A stretch of 64,000 bases of DNA from Algirhabdus cladophorae (GCF_044772865.1 NZ_CP173029.1:1-64000); one strand, 5' to 3'; positions 16,315 to 24,911 are shown, numbered from the stretch's first letter. Translations and numbers: made by a program. Notes: generated by a model from the letters alone, not told the origin.

Positions 16315-17421
16315 TTACAATGCATCCGTGCGCCAAAGCTTGATTTTGGTGCCGCCATGATCCACCCAAGCGCCTGTCGGTTTGAAGGGCAGGCCTGTGG
16401 CCTTGGCCAAGCTGCCGTCGGATGTGATGACACCAACACGCCATCCTTTGAACCTGTCTTTCAAGGTAGCCCCCAGCGCACCATAAAGCCCAAACAGCAT
16501 TTGCTTGTTCCCAATGCGGCCGCCGTAAGGGGGGTTGACGATTACCAATCCTTTGGAGCCGTCTGGCGCCTTTATGTCGCTTACTGATGCGTGGCTGAAT
16601 GCGGTCTGTTCGGACACGCCAGCGCGGGCGGCGTTGGCTTGCGAAATGGTGATTGCGCCCGCGTCCCGATCCGAACCATAGAAATTCAGCGCATGTTCGG
16701 TTTGTTGCGTTGGTTGGCGCAGCTGCGACCATGCCTCGGGATCGAAATTTGACAGGTTAAAAAACGCAAAGTCGCGGGTCCTGCCGGGCATGAGGCCTGC
16801 GGCAATCTCGGCGGCTTCAATGACAAAGGTTCCGGACCCGCACATTGGATCATAAACAGGCTCGTCCCCTGTATATCCGCATTGGCGCAGAAACATCGCG
16901 GCCATGGTTTCGCGCATTGGAGCTTTGTTCAGCGCCTCTTTATGGCCCCGTTTGTGCAGGCTGTCCCCAGAGGTATCCAAGCTGATGGTGCAAAGATCAT
17001 CCTCGATCCTGACTTTCACCACCAGCTTTGCCTTTGCATCTATCGTGATGCCCAATTCATCTTTGAGGGCGGTTTCGATGCGCTGTGTCGCTGCGCGGTC
17101 ATGGTAAATGCGGGATTTACGGCAGGTTGTCTCGACCCGCAGTGGCAAGTCGGTGCGTAAGATATCCGCCCATGGAAATTTGCGGGCGCGTTTGTCCAAC
17201 TGGGCCAGATGCATCACGCGGAAAGCCCCAATACGGGCCAGAATACGAGTGGCGCCGCGAAGCACTAGATTGGCACGATAGACTGTCTGCCAATCGCCGT
17301 TGATCAACACGCCACCTGCAATTTGGCTGGTCACTTTGAACCCATTTTGCCGGGCTTCTTCGGCCAATGGTGTCTCGAGACCGGGCGTTGCGACCAGAAA
17401 AATTTCGAAAGGTTCAGACAT
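16315..17421 (-). CDS. THUMP-domain class I RNA methyltransferase (RlmL/YpsC family)
   Basis: A 368-residue protein: an N-terminal THUMP RNA-binding region (about 45-155) and a Rossmann methyltransferase (about 165-368). The methyltransferase has the SAM-site motif DPMCGSGTFVIEAAE and the N6/N2 catalytic motif NPPYGGR. It is the short form corresponding to the N-terminal half of E. coli RlmL, which methylates 23S G2445. Methylation of rRNA guanosine is the likely reaction. The gene sits just downstream of rpsO and its terminator, and ahead of the ParB-like gene on the same strand. Confidence 0.88.
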   Translation of the reverse strand: MSEPFEIFLVATPGLETPLAEEARQNGFKVTSQIAGGVLINGDWQTVYRANLVLRGATRILARIGAFRVMHLAQLDKRARKFPWADILRTDLPLRVETTCRKSRIYHDRAATQRIETALKDELGITIDAKAKLVVKVRIEDDLCTISLDTSGDSLHKRGHKEALNKAPMRETMAAMFLRQCGYTGDEPVYDPMCGSGTFVIEAAEIAAGLMPGRTRDFAFFNLSNFDPEAWSQLRQPTQQTEHALNFYGSDRDAGAITISQANAARAGVSEQTAFSHASVSDIKAPDGSKGLVIVNPPYGGRIGNKQMLFGLYGALGATLKDRFKGWRVGVITSDGSLAKATGLPFKPTGAWVDHGGTKIKLWRTDAL

Positions 17422-17459
17422 CGTTTGGTTCTATCGCGAGTTAGGCAAGGGTGCGACGC

Positions 17460-17488
17460 AAAAAACGCCCGCCTGATATGGGCGAGCG
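17460..17488 (-). terminator. Intrinsic terminator of rpsO
   Basis: On the minus strand CGCTCGCC and GGCGGGCG form a stem (one G-T pair) with a short loop followed by TTTTTT. It starts about 30 bases after the rpsO stop. Confidence 0.82.
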
Positions 17489-17519
17489 TCTCTGAAATTC
17501 TTGATTGGTCTTTTGTCGC

Positions 17520-17789
17520 TTAGCGGCGCAGACCCAAACGTTTGATAAGGTCTTGGTAACGAGCCTCATCTTTTGCTTTGGTGTAATCCAACAGCTTCCG
17601 ACGCAGAGCCACCATTTTCAGCAAGCCACGGCGACCGTGGTTGTCTTTTTTATGGGTTTTGAAGTGCTCTGTGAGAGTCGCGATGCGGGAGGAAAGGATG
17701 GCAACCTGAACTTCGGGCGACCCTGTGTCGCCTTCTTTGGTGCCGAATTCTTTCATGACGCGGGCTTTTTCTTCTGCAGTGATCGACAT
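17520..17789 (-). CDS. rpsO: 30S ribosomal protein S15
   Basis: An 89-residue protein, the universal S15 length, with the signatures FGTKEGDTGSPEVQVA and THKKDNHGRRGLLKMVALRR. It binds 16S rRNA early in assembly of the platform. A longer in-frame start at 17843 is rejected because it adds 18 unrelated residues, and a GGAGA ribosome site lies just before codon ATG 17789. The leader between 17790 and 17931 is long enough for the usual S15 autoregulation, though no structure was identified with confidence. Confidence 0.98.
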   Translation of the reverse strand: MSITAEEKARVMKEFGTKEGDTGSPEVQVAILSSRIATLTEHFKTHKKDNHGRRGLLKMVALRRKLLDYTKAKDEARYQDLIKRLGLRR

Positions 17790-17931
17790 CGGGGTCTCCT
17801 TTGGTTGAAGGTGAATGGCGCAGGCCGGGATGTCGTCCAGCAAGGCCCATGGAGGTATCGCCCACAGATGCAGGCGATGGTCGCTTCTAGGGCCTTTGGA
17901 TCAGTTTGAAAAGATGATTCTTTGTGGTGCT

Positions 17932-19005
17932 TTAATTCAGACCGGGCAGCATAACTTGGGTCGCAGCACTTTTGGGAACCAAAGTAATGCTATCCAACCC
18001 AAAATCATCGTCTGCGTCGATACGCGAGATGGCTGCACCGTTTGCAAATAGAGTGCTTTCGCCGGTGTCTTCATCCTTGATCAGCTCAAGGTCCGGTGCG
18101 GTCTCTCCGTCGTCATCATCATAGACTAAGACCAGCGTATCTTCGGAACTTTCGAAATCGCTGATGACAGACATGTCGGAATCTGTAGGCGTCGCAGAAG
18201 TAATAAACGTGTCACTGCCACTGCCACCTGTGGCTGTATCGCCTGACTTCATGAGCAGCGTGTCGTCGCCGCTGCCGCCATCAAGGGTGTCCGCGCCATC
18301 GCCGCCATAAAGGAAGTCATTGCCGGAATCGCCCATCAAGACATCGTCGCCTGACCCACCGCGCAAGGCGTCATTGTCCGCGCCACCGACCAGGCTATCG
18401 TCACCATTGCCGCCATTCAGCGCGTCAGAGCCATCCCCGCCAAACAGCGTGTCATCGCCGTCTTGGCCGTTGAGAAAGTCATTTCCGGTGCCGCCAAGCA
18501 GAGTATCGTCGCCGTCGCCACCGTAAACACGGTCGTTTCCAACGTTCCCGCTAAGCACATCGTCGCCTTGGCCACCTGACAACACATCATCGCCAGCCCC
18601 GCCATCGATTGTGTCGTTCGCTTCGTATCCAAAGATAGAATCTGTGCCCTCGTCGCCCCAAATGGTATCGGCACCGATGCTACCGACGGAGACATCGTTC
18701 AAGAGATCCCCTACAGGTAAATCAATCAGGTCGACCAAATCATTGACACGCGCAGCAGCGGCTTGCGGGGTCTGGGTTGAAGGTTCTTCCGGGGTTTCTG
18801 TTTGTTCGGATGTATCTTCGTCATTTGGCGTTTCGGTCGCCAATACGTCTTCTGTCGGCATGTCTGAGGTCATACCTGCAGACAGATCCTCTGCCTCTGA
18901 GGCTTCCGATGTGTCATCAGCAGATGAATCTGATCCAAACACCATACTTGCCCCAAACAGAGACAAGCCCAACAGACTAAGAATACCAAGCATTTTCGTT
19001 ACCAC
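17932..19005 (-). CDS. Exported RTX calcium-binding repeat protein
   Basis: The 357-residue protein starts with a signal-peptide-like segment (GILSLLGLSLFGASMVFG, residues 7-24). An acidic Ser/Thr/Glu/Asp/Pro linker follows (about 25-95), then a short conserved stretch (VNDLVDLIDLPVG). About 13 consecutive nonapeptides of the GGxGxDxLx type come next, with one or two worn copies before them, and a C-terminal cap of about 95 residues. The repeats bind calcium in a parallel beta roll. No peptidase or lipase domain is present, so it is a stand-alone RTX roll. It is divergent from a second RTX gene sharing a similar cap. No type I secretion genes are in the window. The role is unknown. Confidence 0.85.
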   Translation of the reverse strand: MVTKMLGILSLLGLSLFGASMVFGSDSSADDTSEASEAEDLSAGMTSDMPTEDVLATETPNDEDTSEQTETPEEPSTQTPQAAAARVNDLVDLIDLPVGDLLNDVSVGSIGADTIWGDEGTDSIFGYEANDTIDGGAGDDVLSGGQGDDVLSGNVGNDRVYGGDGDDTLLGGTGNDFLNGQDGDDTLFGGDGSDALNGGNGDDSLVGGADNDALRGGSGDDVLMGDSGNDFLYGGDGADTLDGGSGDDTLLMKSGDTATGGSGSDTFITSATPTDSDMSVISDFESSEDTLVLVYDDDDGETAPDLELIKDEDTGESTLFANGAAISRIDADDDFGLDSITLVPKSAATQVMLPGLN

Positions 19006-19054
19006 TCAAATTGCCAACCCAACCTTTCTTATTACAGATTCCTTTCCCTAATGG

Positions 19055-19080
19055 GTTAACTTTCGAGTGTTTTGGTTAAC
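19055..19080. promoter_or_regulatory. Paired GTTAAC palindromes between the RTX genes
   Basis: Two GTTAAC hexamers (19055-19060 and 19075-19080), 20 bases apart, lie in the AT-rich 188-base region separating the divergent RTX genes. This spacing is about two helical turns. They could be a shared operator or a chance occurrence in AT-rich DNA. The rest of the interval holds no gene that I can see. Confidence 0.3.
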
Positions 19081-19193
19081 AACTGGTTTTGTATAAAATT
19101 TGAAATTCAATTGGAAACAAATGGAGAACAATTAGGGAGATATTCAGCACGTTCCTGCACCCTTACCTCAATGCTGCTAGAAAGGGTAAATGC

Positions 19194-20084
19194 ATGGTTT
19201 ATGTCATTATTGGATTGATTTCCGTTGGCTTGTTGCTGAGCGCGACAGACTTTCTTGATCTCAAGGATAAAATTCCCACCGACGGGGATGATGAGCTGGA
19301 AGGTGATGATGGCGACGATTGGATTGCAGGCCTTGCAGGGGACGATATTTTGTCCGGCGAAGGGGGGGAGGATTTGCTGGCGGGTGGCGATGGGGACGAT
19401 GAATTGGACGGTGGCCCAGGTGACGATATCCTGAGCGGCGGAAACGGTGATGACGTGCTGGAAGGTGGTCCTGGTGACGACAATGCCTTTGGTGGCAAGG
19501 GCAAAGATTTTGTAGACGGCGGGCCCGGTGAGGATTTCGTCGATGGCGGCGATCAAAATGATATTGTGACGGGCGGCGATGGTGATGATGAAGTCGTTGG
19601 TGGCAACGGGAATGACATCTTGCAAGGTGGCGCGGGTGAGGATCGTCTCTTTGGTGGTGATGGTCGCGATACCATGGATGGTGGCGACGGCGATGATGTT
19701 CTCAATGGTATCTTTGACGGAACCAACGACGGACTTTTGGGCGCCGAAGATACGGACAACCCCGACATAATGCTTGGTGGTTTGGGCAATGATATTTTCT
19801 ACATTGGCGAGAAGGACGTAGTCACTGGCGGCGAAGGCGAAGACAGTTTTGTACTTGGCAGCTGGATCCAAGATGGACGTGACGCTGAAATTACCGATTA
19901 TGATGAGGACGAGGATGAAATCATCATCGTATATGACCCGCTGAAATCAGGCCTCGCTGATATTGAGACCCGCGACAAAGATGGTGATACCGAGGTGTTG
20001 TTTAACGGTATGGCTGTGGCCACTGTAAAAGGTGTGAACCTCGATGGCAGTGCAATTAAAGTCTTGGCACAGCAACTGGCCTAA
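19194..20084 (+). CDS. Membrane-anchored RTX calcium-binding repeat protein
   Basis: The 296-residue protein has one N-terminal hydrophobic segment (VYVIIGLISVGLLLSATDFL), more like an uncleaved anchor than a signal peptide. About 16 RTX nonapeptides follow (residues 30-180, for example GDGDDELDG, GNGDDVLEG), then a worn repeat stretch and a C-terminal cap. The cap resembles that of the divergent neighbour (DYDEDEDEIIIVYD here, DFESSEDTLVLVYD there, each followed by an acidic strand and LFxNG). The two genes are thus likely paralogues with different N-termini. AAAGG precedes the ATG. The stop overlaps the end of the convergent hydrolase gene by four bases. The function is unknown; calcium-dependent folding outside the cytoplasm is expected. 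Confidence 0.85.
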   Translation: MVYVIIGLISVGLLLSATDFLDLKDKIPTDGDDELEGDDGDDWIAGLAGDDILSGEGGEDLLAGGDGDDELDGGPGDDILSGGNGDDVLEGGPGDDNAFGGKGKDFVDGGPGEDFVDGGDQNDIVTGGDGDDEVVGGNGNDILQGGAGEDRLFGGDGRDTMDGGDGDDVLNGIFDGTNDGLLGAEDTDNPDIMLGGLGNDIFYIGEKDVVTGGEGEDSFVLGSWIQDGRDAEITDYDEDEDEIIIVYDPLKSGLADIETRDKDGDTEVLFNGMAVATVKGVNLDGSAIKVLAQQLA

Positions 20085-20983
20085 TCCCCAAGAAAATATG
20101 AGATAAAGCACTCTGTGACAGCCTTTGGGTTTTCTTCCATCACAAAGTGCCCGCTGTCGCAGGACATATCGTTTACTTCATGGGCCCAATCTGCCCAAAG
20201 ACTTGCGGGATCGCCGGTCTGGGCGGGAAATCCAGACCGCCCCCAAAGAAACATAAGGGGGCAGTCGATTTTACGTCCGGCATTCTTGTCGGCCACGTCC
20301 AGCGCGCGGTCAAAAGACCACCCCGACCTGTAATCGGCGCACATCGCGTGGATCCTTGCGGGATTTTCGGCTTGGGTTAAATAACTGTCCATGGCCCAGT
20401 CGGAAAACGGCGATACATCGCCCTGTTTGATCCATTTTTCAAAGGTCCAATTGATGTAGCCTTTGGGATCGGCATTAATCATGCGTTCGGGCAGGGGATA
20501 AGGCTGGGCAAGGTAGGTCCAATGATAGGCTTTCATAGCCAGTTCCGCAGACCAATTGTTCCAAAAATCGCCAGTTGGAACGATCTCAATGATTCCTAGT
20601 TTGGCAATCCGCGCTGGATGATCCAAGGCAAATCGATACGCCACCCGTGCACCACGATCGTGCCCAAGGATATGGGCCTGTTCCAGTCCAAGTCTGTCCA
20701 TCAATCCGATAATGTCTTGGGCCATCGTCCGTTTCGAATAGGTGGCATGGTCGGGGCTGTCGTCAAACGGCGCGTCACTCGCGCCGTAGCCGCGCAAATC
20801 TGGAATGAGAACATCAAAATGTTTGGCAAATTCAGGAACGACTTTTTCCCAACAGCGATGGTTTTGTGGAAACCCATGCAGCAAAATCAGAGCAGGTCCT
20901 TGCCCAAGCCGCCGATACGCCAGCCTTAGACCATTCGTTTCTATGAATTGGAGAGGCACATCTTGGAGCTGTGTTTTGGTCAT
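20081..20983 (-). CDS. Alpha/beta hydrolase, haloacetate dehalogenase-like
   Basis: A 300-residue alpha/beta hydrolase. The nucleophile elbow is GHDRGAR with aspartate in place of serine or cysteine, as in fluoroacetate dehalogenases and some epoxide hydrolases. An HGFPQN oxyanion motif, DLRGYGASD, and a late histidine (SGHFVMEE) complete the triad. The family signature RSGWSFDRALD also fits haloacetate dehalogenases. Hydrolysis of a haloacid or an epoxide is expected in the cytoplasm. The start at 20983 removes 47 low-complexity residues of a longer frame. The 3' end overlaps the RTX gene on the other strand by four bases. Confidence 0.85.
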   Translation of the reverse strand: MTKTQLQDVPLQFIETNGLRLAYRRLGQGPALILLHGFPQNHRCWEKVVPEFAKHFDVLIPDLRGYGASDAPFDDSPDHATYSKRTMAQDIIGLMDRLGLEQAHILGHDRGARVAYRFALDHPARIAKLGIIEIVPTGDFWNNWSAELAMKAYHWTYLAQPYPLPERMINADPKGYINWTFEKWIKQGDVSPFSDWAMDSYLTQAENPARIHAMCADYRSGWSFDRALDVADKNAGRKIDCPLMFLWGRSGFPAQTGDPASLWADWAHEVNDMSCDSGHFVMEENPKAVTECFISYFLGD

Positions 20984-20993
20984 GGACGCGACC

Positions 20994-21506
20994 TTATTCC
21001 AATAATTCAGGCTGTTGAGTGTAAGCAATGTAAAGCGGATGCTTTGGATGCCCTGCCTTAGACAGACCCAAATGGTACAAAGGACGTCCGGTCGTGCCAA
21101 GCAATTCCAACACAGTCGGACCACGGTTCAAATGCGCGCCATGGGTGCCCCAGGCGACGATAATTGTATTGGCCCAGTCGCAAAACCTCAGCAAAGTCGC
21201 ATCATTTTCAGGGCCAACTGGGTCTTGAGCGGCCCGCATATTTTTGGGATCAGTGTCCCGCCAGGCAAAAATATTGGTGACGCAAAACGCCCCAAATCCC
21301 AAGGCCCGCGCACGCCGTTCACACCGTTCAACGGTTGGGTCGTTTTGTTGTTCAGTGGCGGTGGACGGGTTGAGCATAATGAACAAAGCGCGGGGCCCGT
21401 CCGCATCCCAAACCCGTGTCAGGAAATAGCGATAGCGCTCGCAATCCGAATATTGTGCAACTGAATAGGCGTCGCCCTTTTGATGGCTGCGCTCAAACAT
21501 CGACAT
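20994..21506 (-). CDS. DUF1643 domain protein
   Basis: A protein of about 170 residues starting at ATG 21506 or 21500, both just inside the truB 3' end. The DUF1643 signature is plain: FIMLNPSTATEQQNDPTVERC followed by FGAFCVTNIFAW and VAWGTHG. The family is cytoplasmic, widespread and of unknown biochemical role. The short overlap with truB indicates one operon (rbfA, DUF2233, truB, DUF1643, hydrolase). Extending the frame to 21617 would add 37 residues of truB-antiframe sequence and is not supported. Confidence 0.82.
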   Translation of the reverse strand: MSMFERSHQKGDAYSVAQYSDCERYRYFLTRVWDADGPRALFIMLNPSTATEQQNDPTVERCERRARALGFGAFCVTNIFAWRDTDPKNMRAAQDPVGPENDATLLRFCDWANTIIVAWGTHGAHLNRGPTVLELLGTTGRPLYHLGLSKAGHPKHPLYIAYTQQPELLE

Positions 21507-22416
21507 TCGCGGAGGGCACGAACACCCGTGTGGGGTGGATTTGACCCGCCTTGTAAATGCCCACTGCGATCGCTTGACCTTCTGAGCAGGCCCAGACCGT
21601 ATCGCCGTAGTCCACATCGTTTGCGATTACCTGCGCTGGATTGCCATTGCGCAATGCGGCAATGCTGGTCGCGGGGCAGTGCACTTGGGTCACATCCGCA
21701 AGGCCCAATTCAGTTGGCTGCAAGAACTGATCGATCGCAGGGTCTTTGGCCAGCGCGTCTATTTGATCCAAGGTCACGGCATCTGCTATGTCAAATGGGC
21801 CTGACCATAACCGTCTGAGCCAGGCGACGTGACCCAAACAGCCCAGATCCTCGCCCAGATCCCGCGCAATTGATCGAACGTACCCGCCTTTTCCACAGAC
21901 CATCCGCAAAAGGGCTGTGTCCGGGTTGGGCCGATCCAAAAGGATCAGTTCGTCTACATATAAATCGCGTTCGGCCAATGCCATTTCTTCGCCTTTGCGG
22001 GCCAAGGCATAGGCGCGCTGCCCGTCAACGCGCACGGCAGAAAATTGCGGTGGAACCTGCTGGATGTCGCCTATGAAACCGTGCAGCGCCTCTGTTAATT
22101 CGGCGTCAGATGGGCGCTGGTTTGATCTGGCAATAACTTCGCCCTCGGCGTCGTCTGTGTTTGTTGCTGCACCTAGGTTCACCATAAATTCGTAGGCCTT
22201 TAGGGCATCGGTGATATAAGGCACCGTTTTGGTGGCCTCCCCCAAGGCTACTGCCAGAATGCCAGTGGCCTCGGGGTCTAAGGTGCCTGCGTGTCCCGCT
22301 TTTTGAGCGTTAAACGCCCAGCGCACTTTGTTGACCACGCTGGTGGATGTGATCCCAGCAGGTTTGTCGATGATGACCCACCCCGATACGGGGCGACCTT
22401 TGCGTTTACGTCCCAT
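21493..22416 (-). CDS. truB: tRNA pseudouridine(55) synthase TruB
   Basis: A 307-residue enzyme with the motif GHAGTLDPEATGILAVALGEATK, whose aspartate is the catalytic nucleophile, KGGYVRSIARDLGE, and a C-terminal PUA-like extension. It makes the universal pseudouridine 55 in the T-loop of tRNA and helps tRNA folding. The gene follows the DUF2233 gene by seven bases and overlaps DUF1643, so it belongs to the rbfA operon. In many bacteria truB adjoins rpsO; here about 3.7 kb with the RTX pair separates them. Confidence 0.97.
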   Translation of the reverse strand: MGRKRKGRPVSGWVIIDKPAGITSTSVVNKVRWAFNAQKAGHAGTLDPEATGILAVALGEATKTVPYITDALKAYEFMVNLGAATNTDDAEGEVIARSNQRPSDAELTEALHGFIGDIQQVPPQFSAVRVDGQRAYALARKGEEMALAERDLYVDELILLDRPNPDTALLRMVCGKGGYVRSIARDLGEDLGCLGHVAWLRRLWSGPFDIADAVTLDQIDALAKDPAIDQFLQPTELGLADVTQVHCPATSIAALRNGNPAQVIANDVDYGDTVWACSEGQAIAVGIYKAGQIHPTRVFVPSANVDV

Positions 22417-22423
22417 CTGCGGT

Positions 22424-23146
22424 TCAGTTCACGACGCCAATGATGGGTCCCATACGCACCCCAAGGTCCGAGCGCCCCAATTTGGGCGCATGTAGTTTCG
22501 ACACACGTCCGTCAAAATAAAGCGCGTTTTTGACGCCAATCGCGTCGCGGAAAAACAGGGCCAGCTCGTAAAAGGTGACTTGTGTATCCGAGACCACAAA
22601 AACTGCCGACTTGCCGTCGTCACTGGTGCCGACACCGTTGCGGACATTGCGAAATGTGCTGTCGGGCAGAAACCGAGGGTGCACGGCGCCATCAATCAAT
22701 AACATAGGGCCCGATTGCGTGGCATGCTGGCATTGCGGCTGTTGCGCTACAAAAGCCAAAGTTTCGATGACATAGGCCGCATCGGGTTGAACGCATAAAA
22801 TGCCATTGGGCAGCATGCCAAAATTGCCGGGTCCTGCGTTCTGCACGACCCGCATTACCTCGGTCCCGTTTTCGACGTAATGGCCTACAGGTGCACGGTC
22901 ATCGTGATACATGCCTGCATTCATCGCGAATTCGAGGGATTTATCGGGCATCAGGCTTTGGAGGCGCCGGAAACTGCCAATGGTTTGCCCCTCGCCATCG
23001 CGCAGGAATAATTGCAAACGCTCGGTCGTCAAATCCACGCGACATACAGAAAAAGACTGGCCGTCATAGCTCTGCTCGGAACACTCTACGGCACCAGCAG
23101 GGCCGGATATCATCAAAGCCAGAGCAAGGAAAAGACCGCGCATCAT
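22424..23146 (-). CDS. Secreted phosphodiester glycosidase-like protein (DUF2233/NAGPA domain)
   Basis: A 240-residue protein with a signal peptide (GLFLALALMISGPAGA, likely cut near residue 19). The DUF2233 domain follows, marked by FAMNAGMYHDDRAPVG, SGPMLLIDG and LALFFRDAIGVKNALYFDG. The domain is related to the human uncovering enzyme NAGPA and may hydrolyse sugar phosphodiesters in the periplasm. Its first ATG codons overlap the rbfA stop by four bases. A periplasmic enzyme between rbfA and truB is an odd neighbour but is common in this group. Confidence 0.85.
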   Translation of the reverse strand: MMRGLFLALALMISGPAGAVECSEQSYDGQSFSVCRVDLTTERLQLFLRDGEGQTIGSFRRLQSLMPDKSLEFAMNAGMYHDDRAPVGHYVENGTEVMRVVQNAGPGNFGMLPNGILCVQPDAAYVIETLAFVAQQPQCQHATQSGPMLLIDGAVHPRFLPDSTFRNVRNGVGTSDDGKSAVFVVSDTQVTFYELALFFRDAIGVKNALYFDGRVSKLHAPKLGRSDLGVRMGPIIGVVN

Positions 23147-23565
23147 TCGGCATCCTCGCCCTCAGATGCGCCTGTTTCGATGTCCCGGCGCACGTCGTCT
23201 TTGGCAAACAAGCGACGGGTGTCATCCATCCGGTCAAACGTCTCATCAATTTGAAAGCGCAGTTCAGGCGAAAACTTGAGCGTTAGGTTTTTCGTTAAGG
23301 CGCGACGCAGTTCAACCCGGTTACGGCGCAGAAGGGCCAAAGCATCCTCTGCGTTATCGCCGCCTAAGGGCAACACGTAGGCCGTGGCCACGCGCAAATC
23401 TGGTGATGTTGTGACCTCGCCCACCGTGATCGACATGCGGTTCAGATCGGGATCGTGAACGTCGCCCCGGTTCAAAATTTCCGACAGATTGCGCCGGATC
23501 AGTTCGCCGACCCGCAGTTGTCGTTGTGAGGGCCCGCGCCCGGAGTGAAATTTGTTTTTAGCCAT
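23143..23565 (-). CDS. rbfA: Ribosome-binding factor A
   Basis: A 140-residue KH-fold protein with QLRVGELIRRNLSEILNRG near the N-terminus, VTTSPDLRVATAYVLPLGG, and the C-terminal LKFSPELRFQIDETFDRMD. It assists late 16S rRNA maturation of the 30S subunit. Start 23565 is preferred: the protein then begins MAKNKFHSG and the SQRQLR segment falls where expected, whereas 23601 adds 12 unrelated residues. It is the first gene of the minus-strand operon and divergent from dapB (82 bases apart). Confidence 0.95.
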   Translation of the reverse strand: MAKNKFHSGRGPSQRQLRVGELIRRNLSEILNRGDVHDPDLNRMSITVGEVTTSPDLRVATAYVLPLGGDNAEDALALLRRNRVELRRALTKNLTLKFSPELRFQIDETFDRMDDTRRLFAKDDVRRDIETGASEGEDAE

Positions 23566-23646
23566 GGGGCCCCGTTTAGTCTGTTCGCAGGTGCTAGGCA
23601 ATCACTGCGCGCTGGTTTATCAAGCACTATTGGCAGGAGATTGCGC

Positions 23647-24456
23647 ATGACACAAAAAGTTGGAATTGCCATCACGGGCGCGTCGGGTCGGATGGGGCAA
23701 ATGTTGATCCAGACGATTGCGCAAAGTGATGTGGCGCAAGTGGTCGGCGCAGTGGAACGCGAGGGCCACGACTGGATCGGACGTGATGTGGGTCAAGCCA
23801 TGGGTGGTGCGGATCTGGGCGTTGTGACAACCAGTGATCCGCTAGAAGCTTTTGCTAATGCTCAAGCCGTCATTGATTTCACAGCTCCTGCGGCAACTGT
23901 TGCGTTTGCGGGAATTGCTGCTCAGGCGCGCGCCGTGCATGTGATTGGCACCACAGGCATGACAGACGACGATATTGCAGCATTGGAACCCGCGTCGCGC
24001 CACGCGGTCATAGTGCGGGCCGGCAACATGAGCCTTGGGGTGAATTTGTTGACGCAGCTTACCAAAAAAGTAGCGGCGGCTTTGGACGAAGATTTCGACA
24101 TCGAAGTTATCGAGGCACACCATAATCAAAAAGTGGATGCGCCTTCTGGTACGGCTTTGATGTTGGGACAGGCCGCGGCCGATGGGCGAGGTGTGGATCT
24201 CAAAACTGTGTCGGACAGTGGGCGTGACGGGATTACAGGTGCGCGCAAACGGGGCGACATCGGCTTTAGCGCGATCCGGGGGGGCGACATCGTTGGAGAA
24301 CATGATGTGTTGTTTGCGGCACCCGGGGAACGCATAATTTTGCGGCATATGGCAACGGATCGGCGGATATTTGCACGCGGTGCGATCAAAGCGGCGCTTT
24401 GGGGGCAGGACAAAGCCCCTGGTCAATATGACATGTTGGATGTCTTGGGAATTTAA
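23647..24456 (+). CDS. dapB: 4-hydroxy-tetrahydrodipicolinate reductase
   Basis: A 269-residue enzyme of the diaminopimelate/lysine pathway, reducing the DapA product with NAD(P)H. The nucleotide-binding site is GASGRMG (residues 10-16). The catalytic and substrate signature EAHHNQKVDAPSGTALMLG lies near residues 156-174. GGAGATTGCGC precedes the ATG. The longer frame from 23545 would run into the rbfA start and is not needed. A peptide with a signal sequence follows after 95 bases and may be cotranscribed. Confidence 0.97.
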   Translation: MTQKVGIAITGASGRMGQMLIQTIAQSDVAQVVGAVEREGHDWIGRDVGQAMGGADLGVVTTSDPLEAFANAQAVIDFTAPAATVAFAGIAAQARAVHVIGTTGMTDDDIAALEPASRHAVIVRAGNMSLGVNLLTQLTKKVAAALDEDFDIEVIEAHHNQKVDAPSGTALMLGQAAADGRGVDLKTVSDSGRDGITGARKRGDIGFSAIRGGDIVGEHDVLFAAPGERIILRHMATDRRIFARGAIKAALWGQDKAPGQYDMLDVLGI

Positions 24457-24551
24457 GTAAAACCTTAGGAAACTTATGATCCAGCGCCAAAGTTTGGCCG
24501 TATCTCCAGTATACCACCATCCCAACGGGCAATTGATAAAGGTGAAAAGGT

Positions 24552-24908
24552 ATGAAGCGAGTTTTGATAATTTCAGTGTTGGCAGCGATGGTGCCATCTC
24601 TTGTTGCAGCCTCTGGTGCGCGACAGGTCACGGATAGATCTGAATTTATTGGCCTTGTCGAAGGCAAGACGATCTCGCGTCCTTTGGTCAAATTGAACGT
24701 CAGCCCTGATGGTCGCATCAGCGGTAAAGGGGCAAAATGGGCCGTGTCAGGGGAATGGTCTTGGCAAAACGGGTACTTCTGCCGGTCCTTGGATTGGGGT
24801 GGCAAAGACCTTGGCTACAATTGCCAGCGTGTCACCGTTGATGGCGGTTCTATCAGCTTCACTTCTGACAAAGGCAAGGGTCGGTCTGCAGAATTTTCAC
24901 TGCGCTAG
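24552..24908 (+). CDS. Small secreted protein of unknown function
   Basis: A 118-residue protein with a signal peptide (RVLIISVLAAMVPSLVAAS, cleavage near residue 20). The mature part has two cysteines (YFCRSLDWGG and YNCQRV), likely a disulfide. The alternation of charged and aromatic residues suggests a small beta-sandwich. The segment SGEWSWQNGYFCR is reminiscent of small roseobacter periplasmic proteins sometimes mislabelled after dapB. AAAGGT precedes the ATG. It is convergent with the SdhAF4-like gene, three bases apart. The function is unknown. Confidence 0.75.
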   Translation: MKRVLIISVLAAMVPSLVAASGARQVTDRSEFIGLVEGKTISRPLVKLNVSPDGRISGKGAKWAVSGEWSWQNGYFCRSLDWGGKDLGYNCQRVTVDGGSISFTSDKGKGRSAEFSLR

Positions 24909-24911
24909 GCG

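Noticed and set aside
18250..18610. 27-base periodic DNA repeats that could suggest a CRISPR array
   Set aside because: The repeats are contiguous, degenerate and in frame, encoding RTX nonapeptides; there are no spacers.
19107..19871. Minus-strand frame of 254 codons with regular Ile/Val/Thr repeats
   Set aside because: The periodicity is the reverse complement of the RTX nonapeptide repeats, not a real repeat protein.
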